Positions 8,728-18,032 of a stretch of 64,000 nt of DNA are shown piece by piece. The DNA comes from Dyadobacter sp. CY323 (GTDB taxonomy: Bacteria; Bacteroidota; Bacteroidia; Cytophagales; Spirosomataceae), in the NCBI RefSeq assembly GCF_021390245.1, contig NZ_JAJUXH010000003.1, positions 434,001 through 498,000 of the forward strand, given 5' to 3'. Position 1 is the first letter of the stretch. Each line of letters opens with the position of its first letter. The position numbers and the translations under genes are program-made. The notes under the pieces were generated by a model. It was not told the DNA's origin, ran no database searches, and was given only the letters and a program-made list of their open reading frames with translations.

Positions 8728-9969
8728 ATGGACACGAATACGAATCCTATTTTACTGGATACCATAGAAGATGCTATTACAGCAATAAAAAATGGCGAAT
8801 TGATCATCGTGGTAGATGATGAAGATCGTGAAAATGAAGGTGACTTTATTTGCGCAGCCGAACTGATCACGCCCGAAAAGGTAAATTTCATGGCTCGTGA
8901 GGGGCGCGGACTTATATGCGTGCCGGTTACAGAGGAGCGCTGTTCGGAACTGGAACTTGAAATGATGGTAGGCAATAACACGGCCCTGCACGAAACCGCA
9001 TTTACGGTTTCGGTGGATTTGCTGGGTAATGGCTGTACGACCGGGATTTCCGCCAGCGACCGTTCCAAAACGATCCAGGCATTGGTTAATCCTGAAACAA
9101 AACCCGCAGATCTGGGCCGACCTGGACATATTTTTCCTTTAAAAGCAAAAAAAGGCGGCGTACTTCGTCGGACCGGCCATACCGAGGCGGCGATTGATTT
9201 TCCGCGTCTGGCAGGATTAAAGCCCGCCGGGGTTCTGGTGGAAATCCTGAATGAAGATGGTTCAATGGCCCGCCTGCCGCAGCTTCGGGAAATAGCAAAT
9301 CGATTTAATCTTAAACTGGTTAGTATCAAGGATTTGATCGAGTACCGGCTGCGAGAGGAGTCATTAATTAAAAGAGAGATCGGCGTGGATATGCCGACGA
9401 AATGGGGTCATTTTGATCTCATCGCGTACCGCCAGGTGAATACCGGAGATTTGCACCTTGCATTGGTAAAAGGAACGTGGGAAAAAGATGAGCCGGTACT
9501 GGTGCGCGTGCATTCTTCATGCGTTACGGGTGATATTTTCGGCTCCTGCCGCTGCGATTGCGGGCCCCAGTTACATGCCGCGATGGAAATGGTCGATAAA
9601 GCTGGTAAAGGTGTGATCGTATATATGAATCAGGAAGGACGCGGAATTGGATTGCTCAACAAACTGAAAGCCTACAAATTGCAGGAAATGGGTCGTGATA
9701 CCGTCGAGGCAAATCTCGAATTAGGGTTCCCAATGGATGATCGCGATTACGGGGTCGGCGCTCAGATCCTACGTGATCTGGAAGTCACAAAAATTAAACT
9801 GATCACGAATAATCCTAAGAAACGTGCGGGACTGATCGGTTACGGCCTTGAAATTGTCGATTCCCTGGCCATCGAAATTCCTTCAAACCCATACAATGAA
9901 AAGTACCTTTTAACCAAAAGGGACAAAATGGGCCATAATCTGAGCAACCTGACATTTCCCGTAAAATAA
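8728..9969 (+). CDS. ribBA: Bifunctional 3,4-dihydroxy-2-butanone-4-phosphate synthase / GTP cyclohydrolase II
   Basis: This enzyme catalyses both committed steps of riboflavin synthesis: RibB makes the four-carbon unit from ribulose 5-phosphate and RibA opens GTP. The 413-residue product shows the RibB acidic loop [10 protein letters not shown] near the N-terminus. The RibA half begins at about residue 205. It holds the zinc cysteines in HSSCVTGD and GSCRCDCG, and the GTP-binding NQEGRGIG. An in-frame TTG at 8695 would add 11 residues, but ATG 8728 is a better start. No FMN riboswitch pattern is recognisable upstream. A GNAT gene follows after 2 bases. Confidence 0.95.
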   Translation: MDTNTNPILLDTIEDAITAIKNGELIIVVDDEDRENEGDFICAAELITPEKVNFMAREGRGLICVPVTEERCSELELEMMVGNNTALHETAFTVSVDLLGNGCTTGISASDRSKTIQALVNPETKPADLGRPGHIFPLKAKKGGVLRRTGHTEAAIDFPRLAGLKPAGVLVEILNEDGSMARLPQLREIANRFNLKLVSIKDLIEYRLREESLIKREIGVDMPTKWGHFDLIAYRQVNTGDLHLALVKGTWEKDEPVLVRVHSSCVTGDIFGSCRCDCGPQLHAAMEMVDKAGKGVIVYMNQEGRGIGLLNKLKAYKLQEMGRDTVEANLELGFPMDDRDYGVGAQILRDLEVTKIKLITNNPKKRAGLIGYGLEIVDSLAIEIPSNPYNEKYLLTKRDKMGHNLSNLTFPVK

Positions 9970-9971
9970 GA

Positions 9972-10400
9972 ATGGAGATAATCAAGATTGCGGAAACCAA
10001 TGAGGACATTCTAAAATGCCGGCGGGCTATCCAGGCTCTCCGACCGTCTTTGTCTGACGCTATTTATCTGACAGAGGTTGAAAAAACACTCGCCGATAAC
10101 CGACAAATGATCTTCATTGAAGAAAATCTGGAAGCAGCCGCAGTCACCATTTTTGAAACCGGTTACAATTTGTTTCGGGGGAAGTACATTTATATTGACG
10201 ACCTGTCAACCCTGCCTGAGTATCGTGGAAAGGGTTATGCCGGAATGCTCGTCGACTGGGTTCTCGATTATGCTAAAAAAGAAGGGTTTGATCAGGTACA
10301 TCTCGATTCGGGCGTGAATGAAGCCAGGACGGATGCCCACAGACTTTATCTTAACAAGCGTTTTCAGGTTGCGAGCCTGCATTTTGTGACGCAGGTCTGA
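9972..10400 (+). CDS. GNAT-family N-acetyltransferase
   Basis: This 142-residue single-domain GNAT protein shows the acetyl-CoA-binding motif A as YRGKGYAGML, at about residues 83-92. It is preceded by the beta-4 strand IYIDDLSTLPE and followed by HLDSGVNEARTDAHRLYLNKRF. It probably transfers an acetyl group from acetyl-CoA to an amine of a small molecule or a protein, with substrate unknown. The gene starts 2 bases after ribBA and is probably cotranscribed. No known link to flavin synthesis explains the pairing. Confidence 0.88.
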   Translation: MEIIKIAETNEDILKCRRAIQALRPSLSDAIYLTEVEKTLADNRQMIFIEENLEAAAVTIFETGYNLFRGKYIYIDDLSTLPEYRGKGYAGMLVDWVLDYAKKEGFDQVHLDSGVNEARTDAHRLYLNKRFQVASLHFVTQV

Positions 10401-10451
10401 TTTTTTTAACCGGCACAATCTTACCGCCATTTTTAAAGTAGTTGCATTTAA

Positions 10452-11429
10452 ATGAATATAGATCAGGTATTCGACGCATTTAATTCTCTGCGTGTATTGG
10501 TAATCGGAGATGTGATGCTGGATTCATACGTTTGGGGAAAAGTAGAACGGATTTCTCCCGAGGCGCCGGTTCCTGTAGTAACAGTCCAAAAACGCGAATA
10601 CCGTCTCGGAGGTGCAGGTAATGTACTTTTGAATGTGCAATCGCTTGGTGCCGAAGCCATTATCTGTTCCGTGATCGGTACGGATAGTTCCGGGGATTTA
10701 CTGGAAGAAAGCCTGACAAAAAAAGGATTGAATTGCGAAGGTCTGATCCGGAGCGAGCACCGCATTACCACCATTAAAGAGCGTATTATAGCAGGCACCC
10801 AGCAGGTTGTTCGCATTGATACGGAGACGGATAAACCTATTTCAATTTCAGAAACGCAAAAGCTGGTTGACAAAGCCAAAGAGTTGATTCCGTCCTGCCA
10901 GGTTATTATTTTTGAAGATTATGACAAAGGTGTGCTGACACCAGAATGCATTGCCGAAATCACATCTTTTGCCAATGAACACAAAGTCCCGACCGTTGTT
11001 GATCCAAAAAAACGCAATTTTCTCGCCTACAATCATACCACACTCTTTAAGCCCAACTTAAAAGAACTTCGGGAAGGTTTGAAAATTGAATTCAATGTCG
11101 ATAATCGTGAAGAATTGCAGGCAACCGTTCAGCATTTGAAAGATACACTTCAGGTAAAAGGAGCGCTCATCACTCTTTCTGAACGCGGCGTTTTTATCGA
11201 TTATCAGGAAGAAATTCACCAGCTACCAGCGCATATCCGCCAGATTGCCGATGTTTCGGGAGCCGGTGATACGGTGATCAGCATCGCCGCATGTTGTGTG
11301 GCATTAGGCTTGTCTCCACAGAGAATCGCCGCAATTTCCAATCTCGGGGGCGGACTTGTTTGCGAAATGGTAGGTGTTGTCCCAATTGATAAAGAATTGC
11401 TGAAAAGAGAAGCCCGGAATCTAAGCTAA
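10452..11429 (+). CDS. D-glycero-beta-D-manno-heptose-7-phosphate kinase (HldE kinase domain, PfkB family)
   Basis: This 325-residue PfkB-family kinase resembles the N-terminal domain of HldE (RfaE1). HldE phosphorylates heptose 7-phosphate at C1 on the way to ADP-heptose for lipopolysaccharide. It opens with LVIGDVMLDSYVWG, has the sugar-site GGAGNVLLNV, and ends with the ATP/anion-hole motif DVSGAGDTV. Asp273 is the expected catalytic base. The cytidylyltransferase domain of bifunctional HldE is absent, so a separate rfaE2-type gene would be needed elsewhere. A related PfkB sugar kinase is the main alternative. The stop codon lies inside an 18-bp palindrome. Confidence 0.82.
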   Translation: MNIDQVFDAFNSLRVLVIGDVMLDSYVWGKVERISPEAPVPVVTVQKREYRLGGAGNVLLNVQSLGAEAIICSVIGTDSSGDLLEESLTKKGLNCEGLIRSEHRITTIKERIIAGTQQVVRIDTETDKPISISETQKLVDKAKELIPSCQVIIFEDYDKGVLTPECIAEITSFANEHKVPTVVDPKKRNFLAYNHTTLFKPNLKELREGLKIEFNVDNREELQATVQHLKDTLQVKGALITLSERGVFIDYQEEIHQLPAHIRQIADVSGAGDTVISIAACCVALGLSPQRIAAISNLGGGLVCEMVGVVPIDKELLKREARNLS

Positions 11430-11468
11430 AAGCTTTTAGCTGTTAGCGATTAGCTTTTAGCCTTTTGC
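11424..11468. repeat. 18-bp palindrome and five-unit heptamer array
   Basis: 11424-11441 is a perfect 18-bp palindrome, AGCTAAAAGCTTTTAGCT, that includes the stop codon of the kinase gene. It runs into a 7-base periodic array at 11434-11468: TTTTAGC, TGTTAGC, GATTAGC, TTTTAGC and a degenerate CTTTTGC. The array lies between two convergent genes and is not a typical terminator because there is no G+C-rich stem. Confidence 0.7.
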
Positions 11469-11470
11469 TT

Positions 11471-12451
11471 TTACCAATTTATCCCAGCCTCTCCTAGCCC
11501 CATTTTCCTGGTAAATTTCGAAGACAGCTTCGATCTGCTCGTAATGTAACGTACGCTCGCACCGATGTATGGAGTAGTCGCGGGTGTGTAGGAAGTCAGG
11601 TTTTGCCGCGCGCTGTTGAATGTGCGCAATTGCCGAAAAGTGGTTACACCGGCTTCGAGCGAAACATTAATGGCGGTGAATAAATGGGCATTCGCCGAAA
11701 CACCCACTTTAATATTCCTGTAATTCTCTCTGCGAAGTATCTTTTCTTCAGGCGTCTGAACCTGAAAACCACCACTGTATCCATTCAATCCGGCCAGCAT
11801 ATCTACATTAAACCATTTGGTCGCTTTGTAATTTACATTCGCCACAAAAGGTAACAGCGCAGATGCCCGCCAATGTCTTCCCAAACCTTTATTAATCCCG
11901 AATACAGGTACAAACCGCAGCTTTTGATTATATGCCAACACCGAACCATACATGATCTGTGTTCGCAAGCCCAGAATGTGCATTCGTGCCGCACCTCCCC
12001 AGAAAAAGGGTTGCGGACTGAAAAACGTCTCATTTGTTTCGGTTATTCCCAAACCGCCACCATATACCCAAAGCCGGTCTTTAATACTCGCCTGCAGCCT
12101 GAGTATGCCCAGTGAAAGCGTTTTGTAGCCATTCTCAGGAATATTCTTGTCGTCAATCGTAGGTTGAATTTGTGTGTACTGAGCGAGCGCAACGGTATGC
12201 ACCGCGCGCAGATCGAGCTTTTTTCGCAGGCTATATCCCAACTGCACTTCACTTTGGATTGGGATGATCCCGAAAAAGCCGGTTCGAGAAACTCCGTAAT
12301 CCTGCGTTCCATTCAGCGAAGATGGCACCGAATAGTCGGCTTTCAGGGTGAGATTTGGGTAAAAAAGGCGGCTTAATCCAAAATGCTGGGCCGACGCCGG
12401 AACAAAAATGAATGAGAATTGCAGGATGAGCAGGTTGCGGAGATTTGCCAT
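11471..12451 (-). CDS. Outer-membrane beta-barrel protein of unknown role
   Basis: This 326-residue protein has a Sec signal peptide (MANLRNLLILQFSFIFVPASAQ). After it come alternating amphipathic strands rich in aromatic residues and glycine, such as IKDRLWVYGGGLGI and NIKVGVSANAHLFTAINVSLEAGV. This is the pattern of an outer-membrane barrel of roughly 12-14 strands. No plug, OmpA peptidoglycan-binding or TonB-box element is visible. The C-terminus does not end in the classical aromatic residue of a last strand but has a short basic tail. The gene is transcribed toward the heptose kinase gene and diverges from the DUF4153-like gene. Confidence 0.6.
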   Translation of the reverse strand: MANLRNLLILQFSFIFVPASAQHFGLSRLFYPNLTLKADYSVPSSLNGTQDYGVSRTGFFGIIPIQSEVQLGYSLRKKLDLRAVHTVALAQYTQIQPTIDDKNIPENGYKTLSLGILRLQASIKDRLWVYGGGLGITETNETFFSPQPFFWGGAARMHILGLRTQIMYGSVLAYNQKLRFVPVFGINKGLGRHWRASALLPFVANVNYKATKWFNVDMLAGLNGYSGGFQVQTPEEKILRRENYRNIKVGVSANAHLFTAINVSLEAGVTTFRQLRTFNSARQNLTSYTPATTPYIGASVRYITSRSKLSSKFTRKMGLGEAGINW

Positions 12452-12575
12452 TCAAAAAATTTGGGGTCCGTTAATTTGGCAAATAACGCCAAAATCCAAA
12501 GCCTATTGTATAATCAGCAATTGCAAAATTCCGGGCAAAACTTCGTTGATTTACGGGCACGATATCCATTATATC

Positions 12576-14339
12576 ATGATCAAACTAGCTTCTCTCCAAA
12601 CAATATCCGACGATTTCTTCAAAACAATTTCCAGATTTAAATGGGTAGCGGCCGCAGCCATCTGTAAAACTGCGGTGCTGTTAAGGTTAGCAGAAACGAC
12701 TGGAGACTTGCATGAACAGCAACTCATGGTCAGGCTTTCATTTGTGGTTTTCCTTGCAGTTCCGCTGACATTGGCAATTCAACTTTTGTCGGAAAGAAAG
12801 CAATGGAAACCGGCCATTAACCTCGGGTTGAATATTTCAGTCATCCTGATTTTAATTGCATATTACTTCTCGATCGGGGAAGATCCGAATCTGGCGGATA
12901 CCTATGTATTTGGGTTGTTCATGGTCGGCGCTCACCTGATTGTAGCTTATGCTCCGTTTCTTGCTTCTGCAAACACGAATGGGTTCTGGCAATACAATAA
13001 GACTCTTTTTCTACAATTTTTGAATGCGTCGCTTTATTCGATAACCTTGTTTATCGGACTTATTATCGCAGTCGAGACTATTAAGTTCCTGTTTAATGTC
13101 ACCTATCTTTTCAAGGCCCAGCAGGATTTGTTTATCGTAATTTCTGTGTTTTTCCATACCATTTTCTTTTTAAGCAAAATCCCAGAAAACCTGGATTCTC
13201 TTGAAAATGAGGATAGTTATCCGTCCGGTCTTAAGATATTCACCCAGTATGTGCTGCTGCCGCTCGAAGTGGTGTATATGGTCATTTTGTATGCCTATAC
13301 CATCAAGATTATTTTTGAATGGAAACTGCCCGATGGCGGAGTGGCTTATCTGGTGATGGCTTTTTCCATTGCAGGGATACTAGCGTTGCTCCTGTTACAT
13401 CCGCTCCGGGAAAATGCCAAAGAAAAATGGGTCAGACTGTTCAGCCGGAGATTTTATATCGCTTTGCTGCCGCTCATTTTCCTGCTTTTCATCGGTATTT
13501 TCCGCAGGATACACGATTATGGGATGACCGAAAATCGCATCATTATAGCGGTTCTTGCATTCTGGCTGGCGGGCACTACCCTTTATTTTTTACTCCATAA
13601 ACGTGCCGATATCAGGTGGATACCGCTCTCGCTGTCGGCCTTGTCGATCGTGCTGGTAATCGGACCGTGGAATATTTTTGCGGTAAGCCGGAAAAGCCAG
13701 TTAAGGCAGTTTCAGGAGATTCTGGCAAACAACAAATTGCTTGATAAAAAGAATCAGATTGCGGGGAAAGCGACAATTTCCAATGATGATTATAATCGCC
13801 TGACATCCATCATCCAGTTTCACAGAACCAGGGAAATATACGGACTGGAACCCTATTTCGTCAAGCTAAAACCGAAACTGGGTACAACCTACCAGCATTA
13901 CGTAAACATGGAGGAAGTACTGGCCAAGCATATTACCTCCAATGGAAAATCGAGGTTTTCGAATGAAAACTATGTGAATTTTTCTTCGAAAGGTTTAGGC
14001 GATTTCAACCGCTCGATAGAAATCGACAGTCTTACTCAAATGCGATTTTTTAACCTGGTCAATGGTACTGAATTTACAACCGAAAAATACAAAGTTACCA
14101 CCCAGGCAAATGGCCGTTTTATTCATATTCATAAAAACAATAAAAAACTGGTAACCTGGGACTTGTCTAAAACAACTGCCCGGCTGAGAGATGATTACGG
14201 TTCGTTTTCAGATCGGGTCCCAGTCAAATCACTGACGGTGACTCTCAAAACCGATTCGGATCATATTGTGATCCTTTTCCAATACCTAAACCACAGCGGG
14301 GAATTTTACAGCGGGGAAGCTATCATGATGTACAGATAG
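12576..14339 (+). CDS. DUF4153-like polytopic membrane protein
   Basis: From ATG 12576 this is 587 residues. Earlier in-frame starts back to 12408 would overlap the divergent barrel gene and add a non-hydrophobic leader, so they are rejected. The N-terminal two thirds contain about 10-12 hydrophobic helices. Segments such as YNKTLFLQFLNASLYSITLFIGL and LPLEVVYMVILYAYTIKI resemble DUF4153 membrane proteins. The last ~190 residues are soluble, with a degenerate repeat-like region (NNKLLDKKNQIAGKATISND). Function is unknown. DUF4153 proteins are inner-membrane proteins, sometimes found near two-component genes. Confidence 0.7.
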   Translation: MIKLASLQTISDDFFKTISRFKWVAAAAICKTAVLLRLAETTGDLHEQQLMVRLSFVVFLAVPLTLAIQLLSERKQWKPAINLGLNISVILILIAYYFSIGEDPNLADTYVFGLFMVGAHLIVAYAPFLASANTNGFWQYNKTLFLQFLNASLYSITLFIGLIIAVETIKFLFNVTYLFKAQQDLFIVISVFFHTIFFLSKIPENLDSLENEDSYPSGLKIFTQYVLLPLEVVYMVILYAYTIKIIFEWKLPDGGVAYLVMAFSIAGILALLLLHPLRENAKEKWVRLFSRRFYIALLPLIFLLFIGIFRRIHDYGMTENRIIIAVLAFWLAGTTLYFLLHKRADIRWIPLSLSALSIVLVIGPWNIFAVSRKSQLRQFQEILANNKLLDKKNQIAGKATISNDDYNRLTSIIQFHRTREIYGLEPYFVKLKPKLGTTYQHYVNMEEVLAKHITSNGKSRFSNENYVNFSSKGLGDFNRSIEIDSLTQMRFFNLVNGTEFTTEKYKVTTQANGRFIHIHKNNKKLVTWDLSKTTARLRDDYGSFSDRVPVKSLTVTLKTDSDHIVILFQYLNHSGEFYSGEAIMMYR

Positions 14340-14477
14340 AAGACTATCCGTCAATGGTATGTTTTTGGCCGAATGAGCAGGTCGCGCAGAAAACCCGTAT
14401 AACAGCTAGTACTAATTCCTTCATATGATGTATAGAATACTAGAGAAGTTTCGAGACAAACATAACCAAATGATTCT

Positions 14478-15476
14478 ATGAAAAAAGCACTTTTAGGGTT
14501 GCTGATTTTAATTCCCGGCATCGCTTTTTCACAAGCTGCACAACAGACCTATGCTGAAAAACTTGGCTACCCGAAAGGGAAAAAGGTTCTCATCATCCAT
14601 GTGGATGATGTAGGAATGTCATACGAATCGAATCAGGGTGCCATTAAAGCGATCCGCGAAGGTGTTGCCAATTCCCTCAGCGTCATGATGCCATGTGGCT
14701 GGGTACCCGGTTTTGTAAATTATTGGAAAGAAAATAAAGACATTGACGCCGGTCTGCATTTGACGATGACCTCGGAGTGGAAAGATTATCGCTGGGGACC
14801 ATTGGCCGGAAAAACGAATGTAAAAGGGTTAACCGACAGTCAGGGAGCAATGTGGCGCGGCGTGGCGGATGTAGTTAAAAATGCGTCGCCGGATGAAGTT
14901 GAAACGGAAATCCGGGCACAGCTGGACCGGGCCAGAACAATGGGTTTTGAGCCCACCCACCTGGACTCGCATATGGGTACGTTATTCGCGACGCCCGAAT
15001 TTTTGGAAAGATATCTGAAAGTAGGAATGCAGGAAAAAATCCCGGTGATGTTTCCCGGCGGGCATAACACTGCCATCAAGGCTGAGGAAAAGATGATCGC
15101 AGACCGATTTGAAATGACTCAAAAAGTCGGGAAGCAGCTTTGGGAGTCCGGGCTACCTGTATTGGATGACCTCGAAAATAGCAGCTACGGCTGGAAAGGT
15201 CCTGAAAATGGCGATAAATCTGAAAAAGCTTTGCAGAAATACAAAACCGCCAAGTACATCGAGGCATTAGGCAAGCTAAAACCCGGCTTGACGATGGTCA
15301 TTATGCATTGCACGATCCATACCGAGATTTTTCCGAAGATCACCGATTCCTGGCCAACCCGCGAAGGTGACTTTCTAGCCATGATCGATCCTGAATTGAA
15401 AAAGTATATTGAAAAAGAAGGAATTGTGCTGACAACCTGGCGGGAAGCAATGCAGCGAAGACAGAAGGTAAAGTAA
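14478..15476 (+). CDS. Secreted YdjC/ChbG-like polysaccharide deacetylase
   Basis: This 332-residue protein has a signal peptide (MKKALLGLLILIPGIAFSQA). It belongs to the YdjC/ChbG carbohydrate deacetylase family, metal-dependent enzymes that remove N-acetyl groups from oligosaccharides such as chitooligosaccharides. The metal-binding motif HVDDVG lies at residues 41-46 (Asp43, Asp44). Family-type segments THLDSHMGTL and MHCTIHTE supply further His ligands. Most YdjC proteins are cytoplasmic, so an exported copy points to periplasmic or surface glycan turnover. Its exact substrate is unknown. The stop is 6 bases from the end of the convergent nucleotidyltransferase gene, with no terminator visible. 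Confidence 0.85.
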   Translation: MKKALLGLLILIPGIAFSQAAQQTYAEKLGYPKGKKVLIIHVDDVGMSYESNQGAIKAIREGVANSLSVMMPCGWVPGFVNYWKENKDIDAGLHLTMTSEWKDYRWGPLAGKTNVKGLTDSQGAMWRGVADVVKNASPDEVETEIRAQLDRARTMGFEPTHLDSHMGTLFATPEFLERYLKVGMQEKIPVMFPGGHNTAIKAEEKMIADRFEMTQKVGKQLWESGLPVLDDLENSSYGWKGPENGDKSEKALQKYKTAKYIEALGKLKPGLTMVIMHCTIHTEIFPKITDSWPTREGDFLAMIDPELKKYIEKEGIVLTTWREAMQRRQKVK

Positions 15477-15482
15477 GGTTAC

Positions 15483-16082
15483 TTAATGCGATTGCTGACT
15501 TTCCCAAATGCTTTGCAGTTCTTCAACATCAGCCAGATCTTTTGCTCTGGCTGTTGCTTTTTTTTCTATTATTAAATCCCTTAAATGAATAACAGAAAAC
15601 GAAACTCCTTCAAAATCAGCAATTAATGCTCTCTCATAACAGGAATCAAAATCACTTTCCTGAAATGCTTTCAAAGAATGCCCCAGGTCCAGTTCGAATC
15701 CCGACAGACCAAATCTGACGGATGTCCAGCCAAAAATCAATGGCATATCACGCAGCAAATCTGCGCCGGGAACATCATTTTCGTTTAACGCGCGGACGAA
15801 TGCAATGGCGTTATCCGGATCTTTTTTTATCCATAAATCCATATCCTGAGTCGTTCTGATATGTCCATGAACCACACCGGCCATTCCACCAACCAATAAA
15901 TATTTTACACCATATTTATTTAAACTTTTCAAAAGGTTCAGTACGTCATCGCTGCTTATATCCATAAAAACCTTTTTTTTATTGAGCGGGTTGGATCGAT
16001 ACAATTTACCGGCCAGATTATTAAGTCGGACAAGAGCTTCGATATTTTCAGCATAACGTTCCTGTAATTCGCTGCCTGACAT
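15483..16082 (-). CDS. Nucleotidyltransferase-fold protein (AbiEii/DUF6036-like)
   Basis: This 199-residue protein has the nucleotidyltransferase-fold core in YGVKYLLVGGMAGVVHGHIR and TTQDMDLWI. The Asp pair in QDMDLW corresponds to the metal-binding DxD. Similar proteins are AbiEii-like toxin-side nucleotidyltransferases and DUF6036 proteins. A dedicated AbiEi-type antitoxin partner is not visible: its neighbours are a convergent deacetylase and a histidine kinase gene 36 bases upstream on the same strand. It could be an orphan of a defence or toxin-antitoxin module, or a housekeeping transferase. Homology is judged by eye only. Confidence 0.6.
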   Translation of the reverse strand: MSGSELQERYAENIEALVRLNNLAGKLYRSNPLNKKKVFMDISSDDVLNLLKSLNKYGVKYLLVGGMAGVVHGHIRTTQDMDLWIKKDPDNAIAFVRALNENDVPGADLLRDMPLIFGWTSVRFGLSGFELDLGHSLKAFQESDFDSCYERALIADFEGVSFSVIHLRDLIIEKKATARAKDLADVEELQSIWESQQSH

Positions 16083-16117
16083 GATATTGCAGAATGGACT
16101 TTATAAAAATAGGCAAA

Positions 16118-17974
16118 TTACTTGAAATCAAATCCGCCATCGACCTCAATCTGAGCATATACGATTTTATAAAAATCATCGGGTAAGAACGGTTTTACGA
16201 GGTAATCGCTGAATCCGTTTGCCAGTGCCCGCTCACGTTCGTCTTCAAATGCGGAGGCTGTTAATGCTACAATTGGAATAGTCTGATCGCGCTCGCGAAT
16301 ACGTTTCGTGGCTTCGAAACCATCCATAACCGGCATTCTCAGATCCATAAAAATCAGGTCGTAACGAGTCGAAAAGTACATTTCAACCGCTTGCTTTCCA
16401 TCAGAGGCAAGATCAAATGGGATGTTTCTTCGTTCAAGAAGTCTGGTAGCCAGCATCAGATTGGTCGCATTATCGTCCACGAGCAGTATCCTTGCTTTCG
16501 GGCCAAATGTTGGGTCTGAAGTCCGCTCAACCGGTTTTTGGGCAACAACCGGTCTATTTGAATAAGGCAGGTCGATTTGAAATGAAAATACAGATCCTTT
16601 TCCAACCTCGCTTTTTAGTTTCAATTCCCCTCCAAACAACCGCACCAGTTCCCTGGAAATGGCCAGCCCAAGGCCGGTACCGCCATCCTGACGTTTCACC
16701 AGACTTTTGACTTGTGTGAAAATTTCAAAAACATGGGATTGCTGGTCATCGGAAATACCGATTCCACTGTCGGAAACAGCGAATTCTAACTTGATAAACT
16801 TATCTGTCCTGCTCAATTCATTTACCGAAAATTTGACAAAACCTTTATCGGTGAATTTAATGGCGTTATGGACCAGATTGGTGATTATCTGACTGAGCCT
16901 GATCTGATCCGCGTAGAGTTGTGGAAGTGCTTGCGAGGTCTCCAATACAAGTTCGAGGTTCCTTTCCCGGGCTTTGAGCTGGAAACTGTTATAAAGATTT
17001 TTGAAAAGTTCTTCCGGATCGAAATGAGCAGCATGCAGTTTCACATGATTGGAATTGATTTTATTAAAATCCAGAATATCGTTCACCACAGCCATCAGGT
17101 GTGTCGATGAAAATTTTAACGTTTCTATCAGTTCCTTTTCGTCTTCATCGCGAGCTTTGTTTTCCTCCAATAAATGCACGATTCCAACAATTCCGTTTAA
17201 TGGTGTACGGATCTCGTGGCTCATTGTGGACAAGAACTCCGATTTGGCTAAAGTTGCATTTTCAGCGATTTCTTTCTGTTTTTCCAGCTTCTCATTTTGC
17301 TCCGTTAACGAATACCGATAATAGAATTCCCGCTTGTTCCTCTTCTCAGTAAAGTACATTATAAAGGGGAACAACAGCTGTCCAAGAAAAAAAAACAGGC
17401 CACCCTGCCCCATAAATTGATAGAAGTATGCCGGATGACCGATATACAGTGCGGACGGAAAAAGAAGAAAAACCAAGAGTGTTGTGATGAAAGCGTCCCG
17501 CCCGGGCCATTTGAGCATGATAAATGAGAAGATCAGCCCAAGAGTCATGTTAAATGTCGCGCGATCGTAGGAAGGATGTGGAACGTTGGCTAGAATATAG
17601 GCATGGACAGGCAGCAGGGCCATATAAACTAAAAATGAAGCTTTTTTGGCAGTAATGTACCCGCGAAAATGAAGACCCAGCACAATCACGACGAGCGCAC
17701 TGAAAAAAAGCTCGGCTTTAAATACCAGTGAAAAAGCAGGATCCTTTCTCAGAAAGTAGAGGAAAGCGGTTGCTGGATAACCAATGAGGTATGCAAAGCA
17801 AAAAGTGAGGTTACTCCAACGGTATTTTATCTCACTTTCTTTTTCCCACAATTCATTAAAATCACCTGTATAGTTGGCATTATTCAAGTAACTAAGTTTT
17901 AAACGCTGGTAAAGAAGAACATCCAGGATATATAACCTCTGGTTTACATAGTTCAAATTTACATAAAAGCACAA
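16118..17974 (-). CDS. Hybrid sensor histidine kinase with receiver domain
   Basis: This is a 618-residue inner-membrane kinase (numbering from the TTG at 17974). About six hydrophobic helices fill residues 55-210 and a short coiled coil follows. HisKA has the phosphoacceptor in SHEIRTP (His253), HATPase has the N box HNAIKFT and glycine boxes SDSGIGI and GTGLGLAI, and a C-terminal receiver has Asp544 (FMDLRMP) and Lys594. There is no output domain, so phosphate must pass to another protein. No ATG occurs in frame before residue 143. The TTG at 17974 sits in the lpdA terminator, so a later TTG such as 17887 may be the true start. No cognate regulator lies next to it. Confidence 0.88.
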   Translation of the reverse strand: MCFYVNLNYVNQRLYILDVLLYQRLKLSYLNNANYTGDFNELWEKESEIKYRWSNLTFCFAYLIGYPATAFLYFLRKDPAFSLVFKAELFFSALVVIVLGLHFRGYITAKKASFLVYMALLPVHAYILANVPHPSYDRATFNMTLGLIFSFIMLKWPGRDAFITTLLVFLLFPSALYIGHPAYFYQFMGQGGLFFFLGQLLFPFIMYFTEKRNKREFYYRYSLTEQNEKLEKQKEIAENATLAKSEFLSTMSHEIRTPLNGIVGIVHLLEENKARDEDEKELIETLKFSSTHLMAVVNDILDFNKINSNHVKLHAAHFDPEELFKNLYNSFQLKARERNLELVLETSQALPQLYADQIRLSQIITNLVHNAIKFTDKGFVKFSVNELSRTDKFIKLEFAVSDSGIGISDDQQSHVFEIFTQVKSLVKRQDGGTGLGLAISRELVRLFGGELKLKSEVGKGSVFSFQIDLPYSNRPVVAQKPVERTSDPTFGPKARILLVDDNATNLMLATRLLERRNIPFDLASDGKQAVEMYFSTRYDLIFMDLRMPVMDGFEATKRIRERDQTIPIVALTASAFEDERERALANGFSDYLVKPFLPDDFYKIVYAQIEVDGGFDFK

Positions 17975-18013
17975 AAAAATAGGGTATCCAACAATTTGAA
18001 TACCCTATTTTTT
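17974..18013 (-). terminator. Terminator downstream of lpdA
   Basis: A perfect 14-bp inverted repeat (17974-17987 and 18000-18013) has a 12-base loop and a T-run on the minus strand, 20 bases after the lpdA stop. It touches the longest possible start of the kinase gene. Confidence 0.85.
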
Positions 18014-18032
18014 GTAAAACTATCTCGACAGG

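Noticed and set aside
8706..9329. 207-residue frame on the minus strand in ribBA
   Set aside because: Complete overlap with the catalytic domain of RibB, and rich in Ser/Arg as expected for a reverse-frame shadow.
12408..12575. N-terminal extension of the DUF4153-like protein
   Set aside because: It overlaps the divergent barrel gene start and lacks the hydrophobic character; the ATG at 12576 is preferred.
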